A stretch of 64,000 nt of DNA from Watersipora subatra (lineage: Eukaryota; Bryozoa; Gymnolaemata; Cheilostomatida; Watersiporidae): contig NC_088715.1 of the NCBI RefSeq assembly GCF_963576615.1, forward strand, positions 51,624,007 to 51,688,006, read 5' to 3'. Of this stretch, positions 11,031 to 23,171 are shown one piece after another. The notes below the pieces were generated by a model. The model was not told the DNA's origin. It saw only the letters and a list, made by a program, of their open reading frames with translations, and did not search any database. The translations under genes were made by a program, and so were the position numbers. Each line of letters opens with the position of its first letter. Position 1 is the first letter of the stretch.

Positions 11031-14000
11031 GTGACGATGTTTGGTCAGTTGCCTCTGAAACATCACTTCTTTGAAAGAGTGCAAATACTAGATGCTCTAT
11101 GTGATTTAAATTTTTTCTTCATCAAGTTCTACAAGCTCAAAGCTTCAAAATGATATTCAGTTCAAATAGAATTGTGATATTCTACGTACTTTTACAGATT
11201 ATGGTATGTTGTTAATATGGTTTAGGTTTAGCGGACCTGCAGGTAGATACAAGCTTATACCTGAAAGTGTTAATATTTGCTCATAATTTCATGTTTAATG
11301 TTTGCCAATATTAATATCTGCCAAGAATAGGTATATCAAAAGTTGACAATATAAAATAACTATTCAAATTACTTTAAAATCTTCAAAAAAAGTTTTAAAA
11401 TCAGAGTATCACTTAACCATCAGAACAGAACTTTAAATATTCAGGAAAACTCAGTTTAAAAAACAAGTTTAAACGCTTTAACTTATTCACATCTCGCAAA
11501 AGACATTAAAACTTTTTTTCAGTTATTTTCCAAGCAATTGTAAAAATATTTCACCAGCAAAAGTTATGTTTAACATTTTCGACACAAATTTTATGTCAGT
11601 CTTACTTATAATTGACTGTCTTGTTCGCACAAATCATTTGAACTCACTTAAATGTGTCCACATTTACTACAAACAAAGATATAAGTTCAAAGTAAGTTTG
11701 TTGGTTTTAAATCAGTAGTAATATAACCATAAATAAAATTTCGAGATGTCTACTCGCTTGTGTTTACGTATAGACATTCTTTCTAAGCCATTAAAGTTTA
11801 AATAAACCATACGTAGGCCCAGCAACTCTGGATAATTGATCAATGAATGGTGATGGAATTGATTCAGTTTTTGTCATCTGCATCAGAGCAGTGTTTTTTT
11901 AATCTTTGTAACAATTCATTATTAGCATACACTACAATTTTTCTAAAAAAATTTTTATAACACATTTTTTGAAGAACCTTTTGCTCAGTCTGATAAAATA
12001 AAATCATTGGCCTAATATTTTAAAGAAATGTTTCTTGCTAAAAGTCAGTTAATACAAACATAAAATATTTTATGTTTGCAAATTAGAAAGCAAAGTTTAC
12101 TTATTCGTGCTCAAAAGAATATGTTAGAATGCTTTAAAAGCTTAGAAGCCGCTGTAGCATGATGCATTTTAGATGCCAGATGCATGACTCAGTCAAGTTT
12201 GTTTGTTTCAGTAGGAATACAGCCAGCAATCAAGTTGACTGTTTCGATTTAACGAGTACATTCGTGATACACACTCGTACTCGCTGAATTATTAGTTGCA
12301 CTGTACTTGTGGTGTGACTTTGATGAACGCTGTCGGTCTCAATGGCACCACCACGGGCAATCTGCCGCTATAATCACCTCATCAAAGAGCATTCCATAAC
12401 ACTAAAAATCTGTTGCGTAATAGGGATAACATTTTAATAGTTCAGAACTGCCAGCAGGGACTATAGTAAATACCTTTCTACGAAGAGTACTAAAAAAGGG
12501 CCAACTAGAAGGTAGTCAGCCAGGTAATTCTAAAAACTTGAGACTAGATTAATTGCCCCTTACTATAATGGCCAGGCATCGCGGTGGAGATTTGTTAGCA
12601 TGTTTTAATTTTAGCCAAGTGATACAGTAGACCATTTTACTTTGAGGATGGGAGGAGGTTATGTTCCAAAACTTATAAGCAAAATGAGAATTTATGCTAA
12701 GTAGACTATTTTTGAAGTAATAGCCATAAGCTTAACAGAAGTCTTAAACTTTCGCAACTTTTTAAGCTTTCACAATTACTATGCATAAACTTGTATGTGC
12801 ATATACATGTCCTTCTGCATGCAACATACTCGTGCATTATATTTTATGAACAATACAGAATCCGTAAAAAGTAACAAGAATTGAATGGAAAAGAAGGCAA
12901 GAATCAAAAAGGCAAATATATTATATATTTGAGCTTCCATATACCAAAATGACGAAAGCGAGAAAATTCTTTGTAGATTAAAAATAGAGTTGATCAAATT
13001 TCATTTAATAGTTAAAAGTGGTTGTAACTTACTTTCATAAGTAATTCTATTTCTATTGCTGACATCAACCAGAATTGCTGGGATCAATTCGCTGCTAGAG
13101 GACTCCATATAATTAGACTATGCCATGTTCATTAACACCTTAGTGACCTCACCGACAGTGTATTGCTATACATATTCAAATGAGGGCCACTGCTGATGAA
13201 GGGAATGCCCTAGAATCTCATGATGACAATGAAATATGTAGTATTTTTGTACACTATACAAATTCTTTAACTAATTCATTTTAACCAAAAATGAACTATC
13301 CCTTTTAGACATAAGATATAATTTTTAAATGAAACTGAAAAAGCTCAAGTGGCCGTAAAACTGGTGATACAGCAAGGCTGCAATAGTTAAAACTGCAGAG
13401 TGAGAGGATTATGACGATGTTGTTTTTAATTTTTAATTTGACAGAAATGTTAGTTATTTAGTTGTAATTATGAACAAATATTAAAATGATGGCCTCAACA
13501 AAACCAGCCTCATCGTTTACAGAGCAAACATGCTCACCAGATTTTTTTCTCATATGTAGGGAGCGACTTGCAGTTCCTCTGTCCCAAAAGTGTTGCTGAG
13601 GAATTATCTTCTCCCATGCCGGCTCAATAAAATATTACATACAGGTGCTGATCGTTGAGCAGGAAGTAATTACTGCAAAAAATAGCAAAATAGTTGATTT
13701 TCCATACTCGGTGACGGTAATCAATAAATCCACTGCGGTCATAAGCCGGCAGTTTGACTAGATTCGGGTGGTGATGCCAACAATTTGATTGCATTCCAGG
13801 GAAACTCTAATACCCTATGTCAGTCCCAGTTTTTCCTGTGTGGTATATTTGCTTTATAAGAGTACCCTGGCTAAAAAGAGTCATCAATCTCTGGCTTTCA
13901 TGCTGAATCTTGTTGGTGCGGATTCCTTTCTAACATGTCTCTATTTACTCCAGCACAATGTTTTATTAATTTTAAAGACACCTCGCAGTTTGAAAATGTA

Positions 14001-14560
14001 AACTACAAATTTTTGTTTAAACCTGGCTTCAAATAGGACATTTCTATAAAAACTTGCTTCATTTCTGCAGTTGGAATTACTTTGCGTCCGAAACATCACA
14101 AAAATATACCTAAACACTCCTCCAACGTTGAAAACCAGTCGGTGGGAAGTGTGACTTACTTTAGTATAACTGACTCTGGAAGAGCTTATTTATAAAGAAA
14201 CCACTCAATAACACATCTTTGTTCTGACCAAACCACTTCGCTCACCTTGTGTCAATGATGATGACTGTCAGAATGTAACGAGTGTAAACAAGGAAAATAA
14301 TAAGATGGTGCCTGTGTTTGGTCCTTTGGCAAAGGATGACAGGTCACTTCAAACATATGGTAACGGTTAACCAAATGAAGGGCAGTGTGTACTTGAGATT
14401 ACTATGTTGTATTGTGCTGCATTATAGTATATAATGGTATGTTAAATTTTATTATGAAGTATTCTACAATGTAATGCTATATCAAATCGTAATAAATTAT
14501 ATTTTATTATATGGCATCATAATAGATTATATTATTTTATGCGATATCTTTTTAGAGATA
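11031..14560. other. Non-coding AT-rich DNA
   Basis: No gene model is supported. A TTATA/ATTATA-rich stretch starts near 14400. Confidence 0.55.
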
Positions 14561-14569
14561 AATGGGTAG

Positions 14570-14825
14570 TCAAGTGTTGCAGATAGTAGCGTGCTTGGTT
14601 GGTACCGGTAGCATCTGATTTAGATTCCCAGGTAGTGTGATCTTTTATCCAAACGTTTTTAGCGATTGAAAAAGGCACAGCAACGCGACCAAGCGGTTTA
14701 GTGGTAGCACTCCTTCCTTAGGATCTGAAACCATGGGTTTGATCCCTATGTGAAGCAATATTTTTGCCTGATGTTTTTGGATAGACGGACAGACAGACAC
14801 AGCTTTTATTATAGTAAATATTATT
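14570..14825 (+). mobile_element. tRNA-related SINE (copy 1), two tRNA-like units
   Basis: Two tRNA-like promoter units follow each other: 14575-14650 (AGTAGCGTGCTTGGTTGG .. GATTTAGATTCCC) and 14680-14755 (GGTTTAGTGGTAGCACTC .. GGGTTTGATCCC, resembling the A and B boxes of RNA polymerase III promoters). The 3' part ends with a tail shared by the other copies in the window (ACAGACAGACACAG then TTTTATTATAGTAAATATT). There is no stable cloverleaf with an anticodon, so it is a SINE and not a tRNA gene. Confidence 0.65.
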
Positions 14826-15756
14826 TTATATCATATTGCATTATATTATATAATATTATGCATTATCATAACTCACAGTAATAGTATTATATTATCCATG
14901 TTGTATTCTACTTTTTATCACCCAATCCAGCCTTATTCCCAATTTTTTCATCAACAAGCATAAGCATTTGCAGGCAGAGTTAAAAGCTCTTGGTTTAACC
15001 CAGAAGAAGTGTTTGCTTGGAACCACCTGTCAAGCTTTCATTCGCAAAGAAATTGGGTAAGGTTGGAAGACTGATGTGGTCGAAGTGCAAAAAAGTTGGC
15101 AAGGAGCCATCTCAGGTTGAAGATCGAAAAGGCTAAAACCGTAAAATGATGTGATTGGGAATGCCTCCCAAAGAGATAACATTGATCTTGACATTCTGAC
15201 TGCTGTCATTATAAACCGTTTATGCCAGCTTCCATCCTGGATTCATTGGTTCAATGCCAAGCAAACTATTTATTTTGGCAAGAAGTATTTCAACCCAAGT
15301 GTACGTGTGCTATACCGACTCGACTGACTTTTAGCATTTGCGTAGTTGAGGTTTATTTTAGGTTTTGCTATTAAAGGTTCTCATACTTATTCTGAACAGC
15401 ATAGCTGTGTTTCTCAAGTCAGCAAAGCTTGCTAATCATCAAATGTAATTTGATTAACAGGTCAAAATACATTTTAATACATTGTGAAGTGGCTTACCCG
15501 ATTAACATAGCCACCATAGTTTGACTGTCCTTCATGTCACCACTAATGCCATTTCTTGGAATTCAAAATATCCAACCTGTGGTTTTTAGTTGGAGTGCTT
15601 TGAATCACCTGTAGCTATGATTGCTTCTTGTTACAGGTGCATCTGGGTATAAGATACATGCAGTTTAATGTGATATTACATTATGTAACAAAGTGCAAAA
15701 TGTGCAACATAATGTAGCGTAATACAGTATAACAAATCTAACATAATATAGGGTAA

Positions 15757-15792
15757 CATTACTACTACAACCACTACTACTACTATTACTAT

Positions 15793-15848
<56 letters not shown>

Positions 15849-15878
15849 TTACTACTACTACTACTACTACTACTACCA

Positions 15879-15912
<34 letters not shown>

Positions 15913-15956
15913 CACTACTACGACTTCTACTACTACTGCTACTACTACTATTACTA

Positions 15957-15994
<38 letters not shown>

Positions 15995-16023
15995 GCTGTT
16001 ACTGCTACTACTACCACTGCTAC
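15757..16023. repeat. (TAC)n trinucleotide microsatellite, about 265 bp
   Basis: Nearly all triplets are TAC, with scattered TAT, CAC, TTC and TGC variants. A Val-rich frame on the minus strand is a by-product of the triplet repeat. Confidence 0.96.
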
Positions 16024-16029
16024 TGACAT

Positions 16030-17270
16030 TTTTAATGCCTACTTCTGATCTTTTTAGTTTGCCAACCAGTTAATTATTTTGGTATTTTGCTTGGCATATT
16101 TAAAAATCTTAAAACATGATAATGAAAAAAATTAACAAACTTTAAAGGTTTACTTGCAACAAAATTCTCATTACAGTTATTTGGTCTCAAAAGAATCACC
16201 ATGTCTTACTCTGCTGTGTTGTAAGTGCACAATATGTGCAAATATGATTACAAGCTCTTAAAAGCTAAAAAAGCGAACAGTTAATCACAGCCATCACGAA
16301 AACGCCGTAGGTTGGAATATCTTTATTTTGATGACGTTCTCAAACATTTTAGTTATTGTTTTGACACTTGATGTTATTGCATGAATTAAAAGGCCAATAA
16401 AAGGCTCAATATAAAACGTGTCTCGTAGCACTAGTTTATGACAAACACTTCAGATTTTACTAAAAAGCCCGTATCAAATATAGATGCTCGCTACTTTCCA
16501 GTTTCGTTTCAGCTTGGTCTAATTGTCTAGTCCTGATCTGATCATGTGACCCGTCCTTCCTGCCAAATAGCGCAGATAATTTTTGCAGCATTTTTTGACT
16601 ATCACAGGTGACCAACAGGTTCATCATTTTATCAGAGGACGATATGTACTTCTTCGAACTAAGGTTACAATTTAAACAAATTGTTATGGTAGGTTATGAG
16701 ATATCAGAGCTCAAAGTGACAGCATTATGATAATGATGAAATAGACGCTTAATGACAAGACATAGTTTTATTGAATGCGTGAAGTATATTTGTGAAAATA
16801 TTTCAATGAATGAGGTTGCATGAAAGTATAAACAGAAGCCATCGTGTTCATCTATGTCTCATTTGAGCCGTTTTGGAAAGGGATTTTAATATATGGCAAT
16901 AAAGAATGCAGAATTTAAAGAATGCATATTTAGAAGTACCAAAAATAAGAAATATCGAGCCCTTTGCTAAAATATTCACAAATATGTTTACAAATAGTTT
17001 GTGTATTGTACAAAGTTATAAAAATACTTTTCTATCTCAAAATAGATATTTTGAAAATTTATTAAAGCACTTGAAAATACACCAAGAAAGTATTTCTTGC
17101 TAAATTTGCAACATTCTAGCTATTACGTCTAGAAGTCAGCTGGCTGTTTTACTAGGCAGTTCATAATGAACCAGCAAGTACTACTACAAACCAATCTAAC
17201 GAATCAGAAGCATTCTTTCAAAACTTACCCACAGTCAGCTTTCCTATTGGTTGAGGGGCCATCAACCAAT
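16030..17270. other. Non-coding DNA
   Basis: Nothing recognised until the promoter-like region of the decayed gene at about 17.27 kb. Confidence 0.55.
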
Positions 17271-17276
17271 AAGAAG

Positions 17277-18720
17277 CATAAAAAGACAATGTAGAAACAA
17301 CTTTGTTAATTGAAGATTTACTGAACTCTTTTATACTTTGAATGAAGTTCAAGCTACCCGCACAAAATGAGGTTTGCGTTTTCAACGGAAATCCTGTTTC
17401 CAGCAGCGATATTTATTGCAGCAGCATTATTTATAAAAGGAGGATGGTTGATAGTTACTCAAGTGAGTTTTTTAAATGTCTGAAGAACATTTTGATTTTC
17501 AGTAAATTTGAATTTATATTTTTATTTGCACAAAGTTTTATGGTTATTTTATGCAATTCTAATTTATTTCCTCCCCATTGCAGCTCTAGCAATACCGCCA
17601 GCAGCTTGGCAAGATTAAAAAGGTTTTTTTATGAACAACAATAACTACCAACATATGTTTAAGGTGAGTTTATTAGCTGAATATTATGATAATACAATTG
17701 AAGTAGTATTTTATAGCCTTAGTATTAACATTCATAGCCTCATTTACCTACCTTTAAACCTGAGGTAAATGAGTTTACTTGTCACTGCACTAACATAACA
17801 GCTAACAAGCCTGCCGTACTTTACCAAAAATGTCTTGCTATAGCCTGAACTGTTTTTAAATTAGAAAGATTTATATTACTTGTAGATAGTTTGTGCACAC
17901 CCAAGCCAGTGGGACCAAGAGGCAGGAGAACTCTGCATGATTTGGTACTGCGGAAGTCATTGGGCTGTACCAGAAGGAGATCCAGCATATTCTTCAACCT
18001 ATAGTGACTACCAGTGTCTCAGCTAGCATGACCCTGAGTAAGTACCAACCGCATGTACACCCATCTGAATAAGGTGACAACTATATATCTGAATAAGGTG
18101 ACAACTATATATCTGAATAAGGTGACAAGTATATATCCGAATAAGGTGACAACTATATATCTGAATAAGGTGACAACTATATATCTGAATAAGGTGACAA
18201 CTATATATCAGAATAAGGTGACAACTATATATCTGAATAATGTGACAACTATATATCTGAATAAGGTGACAAATATATATCTGAATAAGGTGACAACCAT
18301 AAATCTGAATAAGGTGACAACCATAAATCTGAATAAGGTAACAACTATATATCTGAATAATGTGACAACTATATATCTGAATAAGGTAACAACTATATAT
18401 CTGAATAAGGTGACAACTATATATCTGAATAAGGTGACAACTATATATCTGAATAAGGTGACAACTATATATCTGAATAAGGTGACAATGGAAAACTTGT
18501 GGTGTTTGTTAGCTCTATTCCCTAAATCAGTGAGATATTGGTTCCACATTAAGGCTTTCGCAAACAAAACAAGATATTACAATAATATTTATATATTCCT
18601 GCAGACGTCAACTAATATTAAGAAAAAGGAGACAAGAAAGAAAAGAAAGACAAAGAGAAAGATAATAAAAGGGAAGACAAAGACAAGAGACCAGAAGAGG
18701 CTAATGATGAGATTTAGTCT
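17277..18720 (+). pseudogene. Decayed copy (A) of the secreted eight-cysteine protein family
   Basis: This region lines up exon by exon with the two genes near 37 kb and 43-44 kb. Exon 1-like sequence starts at ATG 17367 and encodes a signal-peptide-like stretch (MRFAFSTEILF..). Exon 2-like sequence (17584-17663) keeps the SSLARLKRFF processing region. Exon 3-like sequence (17886-18037) keeps ELCMIWYCGSH and DYQCL. Exon 4-like sequence (about 18605-18720) keeps the Lys/Arg-rich tail. A CATAAAAAG box lies 89 bp before the ATG. The reading frame is broken in about two or three places and some of the conserved cysteines are gone, so it probably makes no functional protein. It is much more divergent from copies B and C than they are from each other, so the split is older. 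Host gene family of unknown function. Confidence 0.75.
18061..18490. repeat. 24-bp minisatellite, about 18 copies, in intron 3 of copy A
   Basis: The unit reads CTGAATAAGGTGACAACTATATAT with point variants (CCG for CTG, TAATGTG for TAAGGTG, ACCATAAAT for ACTATATAT), given here as positions 18064-18087 and onward. Because 24 is divisible by three, frames stay open on both strands (LNKVTTIY-type and IVVTLFRY-type octapeptides). It sits between the exon 3-like and exon 4-like parts of copy A; copies B and C have no such array in the matching intron. Confidence 0.95.
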
Positions 18721-19740
18721 CTAGCTCTTCCATCTACATTATAGATACAAATATTTCATCGAACCACCTTTTGCGTACAGGATTTGCCTGGGGAGATTTT
18801 ATGACAAGCAGAAAGCCTGGTCAACTCAGTATTACACTTTGGCTAAAAGACAAATTAATTAATTAATTAAGTTATTATTAATTATTAAGTAATTAATTAT
18901 TATTTATTAAGCATTATAACTATATTTTATGTTTAATAACTATTTGTTAAGAAGTATATAATACTCTACATTTTTTGTTTGCTATCAAAAAAGATTTATT
19001 GTATTCATTTGTATACTATTTGTTTTTAGATCAAGCAACATTTATTGTCTTGGCTCAGCAGCTTTGAATTTTTTTACCACAACAAAATTGCAACTGACGC
19101 ATTATTTACTTTTAAAATAAAAATTTTCTTGCATTTAATTAATGCTTAATAATATTTATTCGTTCTTTTTTATTAGCTCAAAGAATGTCATGGATTTGCC
19201 AAAATTATGATCACTATAAACTTGTCTGATCAGTTGCTCACGAATGATATAGGAGAAAACTTCTAAATTCAAAAATTGAAATGAGTTGTTTTGTTGTTTG
19301 CAATGCAATGGAAGGAAAATTACTAAATTTTCCATAATTTTGCAAAAACAGACTTGTATTTTAAGCTGCAGAGGCATAACAATAAAATGACTAAAAAAAC
19401 TTATTTTAAAGGAAATACATCCTAACCATTTTGTTTCCTTTGTTTATCTGGTAGTTTTCTATCCTAAAAGGTAGGAAAATGTAAATACTTCTACTGCTAT
19501 TCAGACTACTCACTATAAAGCATTTGGCAGCCAAAAAGGTGAATTTTTGCATTAATGCTTTTATTTTACACAACAGGTCAAAAAGTCACAATATATAAAA
19601 GGTAAAGCAACTCCAATACTCAGTTGTCATTTGAGCTCTTTTTTTATTGCCGGCATCTAAAAGGTTTAACAGCACATTAATATAATTAGATAAACTTTAC
19701 TGCCAGAAGTCATTCAAATTTTATCCCGAGAAGGTATTTC
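18721..19740. other. Non-coding AT-rich DNA
   Basis: Contains an AATTAATTAA-type AT-rich patch at about 18850-18960. No gene is supported. Confidence 0.55.
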
Positions 19741-19743
19741 CCT

Positions 19744-19956
19744 TTGTCAAGAATTTGGCAGCTTGACAGGTTTATACAGGTTCTGCTGGTAACAGATGAG
19801 TTGTGTGCTATAAATCTGGTTAAATATGTTGGATACTTTAAGCCTTCGAACCCTAATGGCTGGTATTCCGCCATTACGAAAAGGATTTCAAAAACCCTTA
19901 ACGACCCGAATACCAACATCCACATGGCTCTGTTTACAAATACCGTTTCTAAGTAA
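19744..19956 (+). other. Possible terminal exon, unknown protein
   Basis: An open frame of about 70 codons ends in TAA. Its composition looks protein-like (KYVGYFKPSNPNGWYSAI, then NIHMALFTNTVSK). A pyrimidine-rich stretch and AG (TTTCCCTTTGTCAAG, about 19737-19751) could be an acceptor. The last 13 codons and the stop are repeated in the downstream duplication unit as IHTALFTNTVSK (about 20333-20371), so the end is at least shared sequence. No family is recognised. It could be a decayed last exon or a chance frame. Confidence 0.25.
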
Positions 19957-20136
19957 CAGCATGAAGCAATCAAATAAAATTCTTGCACAATAAATCCGTT
20001 TTACAGCCCTGCTCTCACTTTTTGAGTTGACAAGTGCACTTTTAGGGGAACTTTTGCATCCCCCTAAATAAAATTTCAATGTTGCAACACTTTGCCATTT
20101 AAGTTAACTTAATACTACCTTAGGTTTACCCATAAA

Positions 20137-20285
20137 ATGACTGCATGCCAGTGTGACCAAAACCACTTTATATTCATTAATATCTTGGGTGTCTCTCTTG
20201 CATCAATAAATTACCATAACACTGAAAGTTCAAAGTTGCACATCTATGTGGTTAGGACCAATGTCGTCTTGTCTGAAGGTTACAG
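20137..20285 (+). pseudogene. Signal-peptide-like exon, upstream copy
   Basis: Begins ATGACTGCATGCCAGTGTGA and reads MTACQCDQNHFIFINILGVS.. to ..NVVLSEGYR, matching the downstream copy at 20542-20696 with a two-codon shortening. At its end the base after TTACAG is A instead of the G needed for a GT donor (ACAG|ATAG against ACAG|GTAG downstream), and a stop follows at once. Read alone it would be a short peptide; more likely it is a decayed duplicate of a first exon. Confidence 0.35.
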
Positions 20286-20541
20286 ATAGGAAGTCCGTTT
20301 CTATTTAATGACGATATTTTCTATTTAATACGACATCCACACGGCTCTGTTTACAAATACTGTTTCTAAATAACAGCGTGAAGCAATCAAATTAATTCTT
20401 GCACAATAAATTCGTTTTACAGCACCATGCTCTCATTTTTGTGGCGAAAGTACACTTTTAGGGGTATTCTTGCATCCCCCTAAACAAAATTTTAATGTTA
20501 CAACACTTTGCCATTCAAGTTACCTTAGGTTCACCTATAAA

Positions 20542-20696
20542 ATGACTGCATGCCAGTGTGACCAAAACCACATTATATTCATTATTATCTTGGCTGTCTC
20601 TCTTACACCAACAAATGGGAATTACCATACCACTGAGAGTTCAAAGTCGCACATCTATGTGGTTAAAACCAATGTCGCCGTGTCTGAAGGTTACAG
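20542..20696 (+). CDS. Candidate first exon: signal peptide plus start of an extracellular domain
   Basis: The ATG opens a 51-codon stretch ending at a GT donor (GGTTACAG|GTAGAAAG), phase 2. The start MTACQCDQNH is followed by a hydrophobic core (IIFIIILAVSL) and a polar segment TPTNG, giving a plausible secretory signal. The rest ends VVKTNVAVSEGYR. The last residues resemble the first strand of an immunoglobulin V-type domain, but this is only a resemblance over few residues. I could not find a matching following exon with confidence in the next kilobases. It may be an orphan exon or the first exon of a gene with long introns. The duplicate 405 bp upstream shares the coding part, which supports the exon boundary. 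Confidence 0.35.
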
Positions 20697-20725
20697 GTAG
20701 AAAGTGCGGGTCCATTTAATGACCT

Positions 20726-22077
20726 ATTTTACACTCCATAGAGAGCAATGTCTGAGCCAGTCCTCACGCTATGGGAATTCTGAAATACATATTATTGCTC
20801 ATTAACTAAGATCATTTGAAAAATATCCACCTGTGCTATATATTCTTTCAAGAAACTAAATGATCTGCTAAGGATTCATTTCTTCATGAAGTCGACAGCT
20901 CTTTTGCTTGGTCAGAATCCAAGAATCTATCCATCCAACCATAAAAGTCTGCGTGTTATAAACTTTTGTGTGCCAAAGTAACTCTGCTGACATGCCATCT
21001 TATCAGCTTGCCAAAAACTCGGAGTATTCAATACAGATCTTGGCAGGTTTGGAAACCTGCCCCAATACTCTGTTAGGCTCTCAGACTATAAAGGCATCAT
21101 AAGTTGTTTTACACTTTAGCTATTCTCACGAGATTTGGCATGAATAGATTGCGTAATGTCAACAGTGGAAAATTTCATTCACCTGCTTGTCAGCTGCCTA
21201 ATTTCTTATTGACAGAAGCTGATATAATTGACATACGTTTACAGTAAACCCTGATTCTTTCTCAGTGGTGCAGTGCTGATGGGAAACTGGCAGAAATTTT
21301 ATTGGAATATCTTCACATGGGATATGCAAATACCTATCTAGCGGTGCATATGGAATGCTATGCATGGCATTTGTGAAAGTATTTTGGAATACGGAGCTAT
21401 TAAATTAAAATCACCATTAAAAGTTCAAGTATTCTATATTACGTTGAGAGGCATCTGCTAAAGTTGTGGCAATTTAATTGTTTTAGATATGTCATAACCA
21501 TAGACCAACCCTGAACAGTTGTAAGGTGGAATACGATCAAGAAAAAAGTGCATCTGGCAAATAAATATTCATGCAGATGTCACGTCAGACGTCAAGTTTC
21601 TCTGTTCTTCTCACCTCATATCTGGCAATTTTGACTAACTCTTTTTTGTGCAACTGCCTATTTCATCATAAAAACTGCACCCACAGTCTACTCAACGTAA
21701 AGGAAGTTTGGGATTGCAAAAGCAGCCTTTCATTCTAAAAAATTATTCTGTTGTAATAACCTACTTCTGTGCAAGCATTACACTACACTATGTTATCAGT
21801 AAATGGTAGACTCGCTGAAACAAAACAGCTAAAATGGTTGAAATAAACCTCTATATATACATAAGTTTACAGATTGTCACTAAAGCATAGACAAGGACCA
21901 AATCTTTTAGATCTGTAGAAGATTGCATTGCCAGAGATCTTTGTTCCGGTAATGGTGCTGTTTCACAAACAAACAACTTGAGTAAAAGTAAAGTAACTGA
22001 GGCTATGGGCAATAATACCAAGGCAATAAAATATTATTTGAATTATAGTAATATATTATTAAACTAATGAACTTAAC
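20726..22077. other. Non-coding DNA
   Basis: No gene is supported. A short open stretch after an AG near 21267 (WCSADGKLAEILL..) has no partner exon. Confidence 0.5.
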
Positions 22078-23171
22078 TTAACCCTTTCGCGGGCGAATTT
22101 TCAGGACTATATCAGACCCCCTGGGCAAATTAATTTTCCAGAAAATCAATTTCTTTTAAAAGGTTTATACACTCTTTTGTATGTTATTGTGTGCATATAT
22201 CTATGTATAAACATGCATATGTATACATGTATATGTCCAGATGTATATATATATATATAGGCCTATATCTATATATTATAAATGAATAAAAATGTAGAAC
22301 ATAAAAATGTTTATATATGTAGATCTACCAAGATAAATATATATATATATTGTATATCTTTTTATGATACAAGTGTACACTTTAATAAGCACAATTTCTG
22401 TATAATATATCCAAAAGCATTCTCCTTTACAAAGGCCTACATCACTGTCTTTGCACCATGTGCTTATTCTTGTCTTTTTGTACCCATCGCACAGCATCTA
22501 CTGGAGTAAATACTGGACCTGTCACTACTACAAACGGATGAATTGTAGGAGATTTATCTCTCTTCATATTGGTAATATTCTTCCAGGCACTGGATCACCC
22601 CACCCACCTCATCATCATTACTGCTACCAGCTTTTTCATCAATTTCATTTCCAGATGTAAAATCATTCCAATCACAATTTGAACCTGATTCATTGTCATC
22701 TCTGGCTACTAAATCTAAAAAGTCACAGTCAGTTGTGATGTTCTTAGTAACTCCGGTACTAGTACTTGCTATATTAGAATAATTTCGGAGAGTTCTCTTA
22801 GAAGTCGTCATGACGATAAACTAAATTAAAGCTCTCGAAGCTTTCAGTAAATAACGGCTAACACAAAACCAAAAAGAAAAAATTATTAAAAATTATTTAG
22901 AACGGTTTTCTAATTTTTTCCGCAATTTTTATTCATTTATTACTGCTAAAAATGATCGCTTTGTGAAAATAGAAAATTTTTTTAGAGGCTAACCGAAGCC
23001 AATATATCGTAGCTTGCTATCAATCAAAAAAGTAAACAAAAAACGGCATTTAGCTAACCAAAAAGCCGCAATAAAAGAAATATGTTACTATGGCGACAAA
23101 AACGTCGCTCCGCCCATTTGACGGAGTATCACGAAGTGACAAAAATGTCGCATTGCCTGCAAAAGGGTTAA
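22078..23171 (-). mobile_element. piggyBac-type transposon, internally deleted (copy 1)
   Basis: It is bounded by TTAA at 22078-22081 and 23168-23171. The ends are inverted: TTAACCCTTTCGCGGGCG on the left and, on the minus strand from the right, TTAACCCTTTTGCAGGCAAT. On the minus strand it keeps a transposase N-terminus (from ATG at 22811, see separate entry) and a C-terminal Cys-rich segment near 22276-22497 with W-C-x-D-..-LC-x3-CFW-x-YYTE, the pattern of the C-terminal zinc-binding domain of piggyBac transposases. The catalytic middle is missing. Near the right end the short hairpins GGCGACAAAAACGTCGC and GTGACAAAAATGTCGC repeat. A (TA)n patch lies inside (about 22238-22350). Confidence 0.75.
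22554..22811 (-). pseudogene. piggyBac transposase N-terminal remnant
   Basis: The 85-codon frame starts MTTSKRTLRNYSN and continues with a Ser/Asp/Glu/Asn-rich stretch (DFLDLVARDDNESGS, NEIDEKAGSSNDDEVGG). Acidic, disordered N-termini of this kind are usual for piggyBac transposases. The frame lies in the proper orientation inside the TTAA-bounded element but ends before any catalytic domain, so it cannot encode an active enzyme. Assignment rests on element context and composition. Confidence 0.5.

Larger units (their letters stand above)
19915..20725 (+). repeat. Tandem duplication, two units of about 410 bp
   Basis: Unit 1 (about 19915-20313) and unit 2 (about 20332-20723) run in parallel. 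Both start CATCCACAYGGCTCTGTTTA, both have TTGCACAATAAATYCGTTTT, CTTTTAGGGG and CTTGCATCCCCCTAAA in the middle, and both end in the signal-peptide-like exons described separately. Substitutions and small indels show the duplication is not very recent. Confidence 0.85.

Noticed and set aside
14680-14755. Functional tRNA gene
   Set aside because: A- and B-box-like motifs are present, but there is no stable cloverleaf or anticodon arm, and a shared SINE tail follows. The same applies to the other tRNA-like sites, including 52.4 and 55.5 kb.
14940-15260. Possible degenerate coding stretch (HLQAELKALGLTQKK..)
   Set aside because: A short frame with a stop after about 33 codons and no flanking splice sites or family resemblance.
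15676-16029. Valine-rich frame on the minus strand
   Set aside because: It is a translation of the (TAC)n microsatellite.
18061-18490. CRISPR-like array
   Set aside because: Units are directly adjacent with no unique spacers, in a eukaryotic context; it is a minisatellite.
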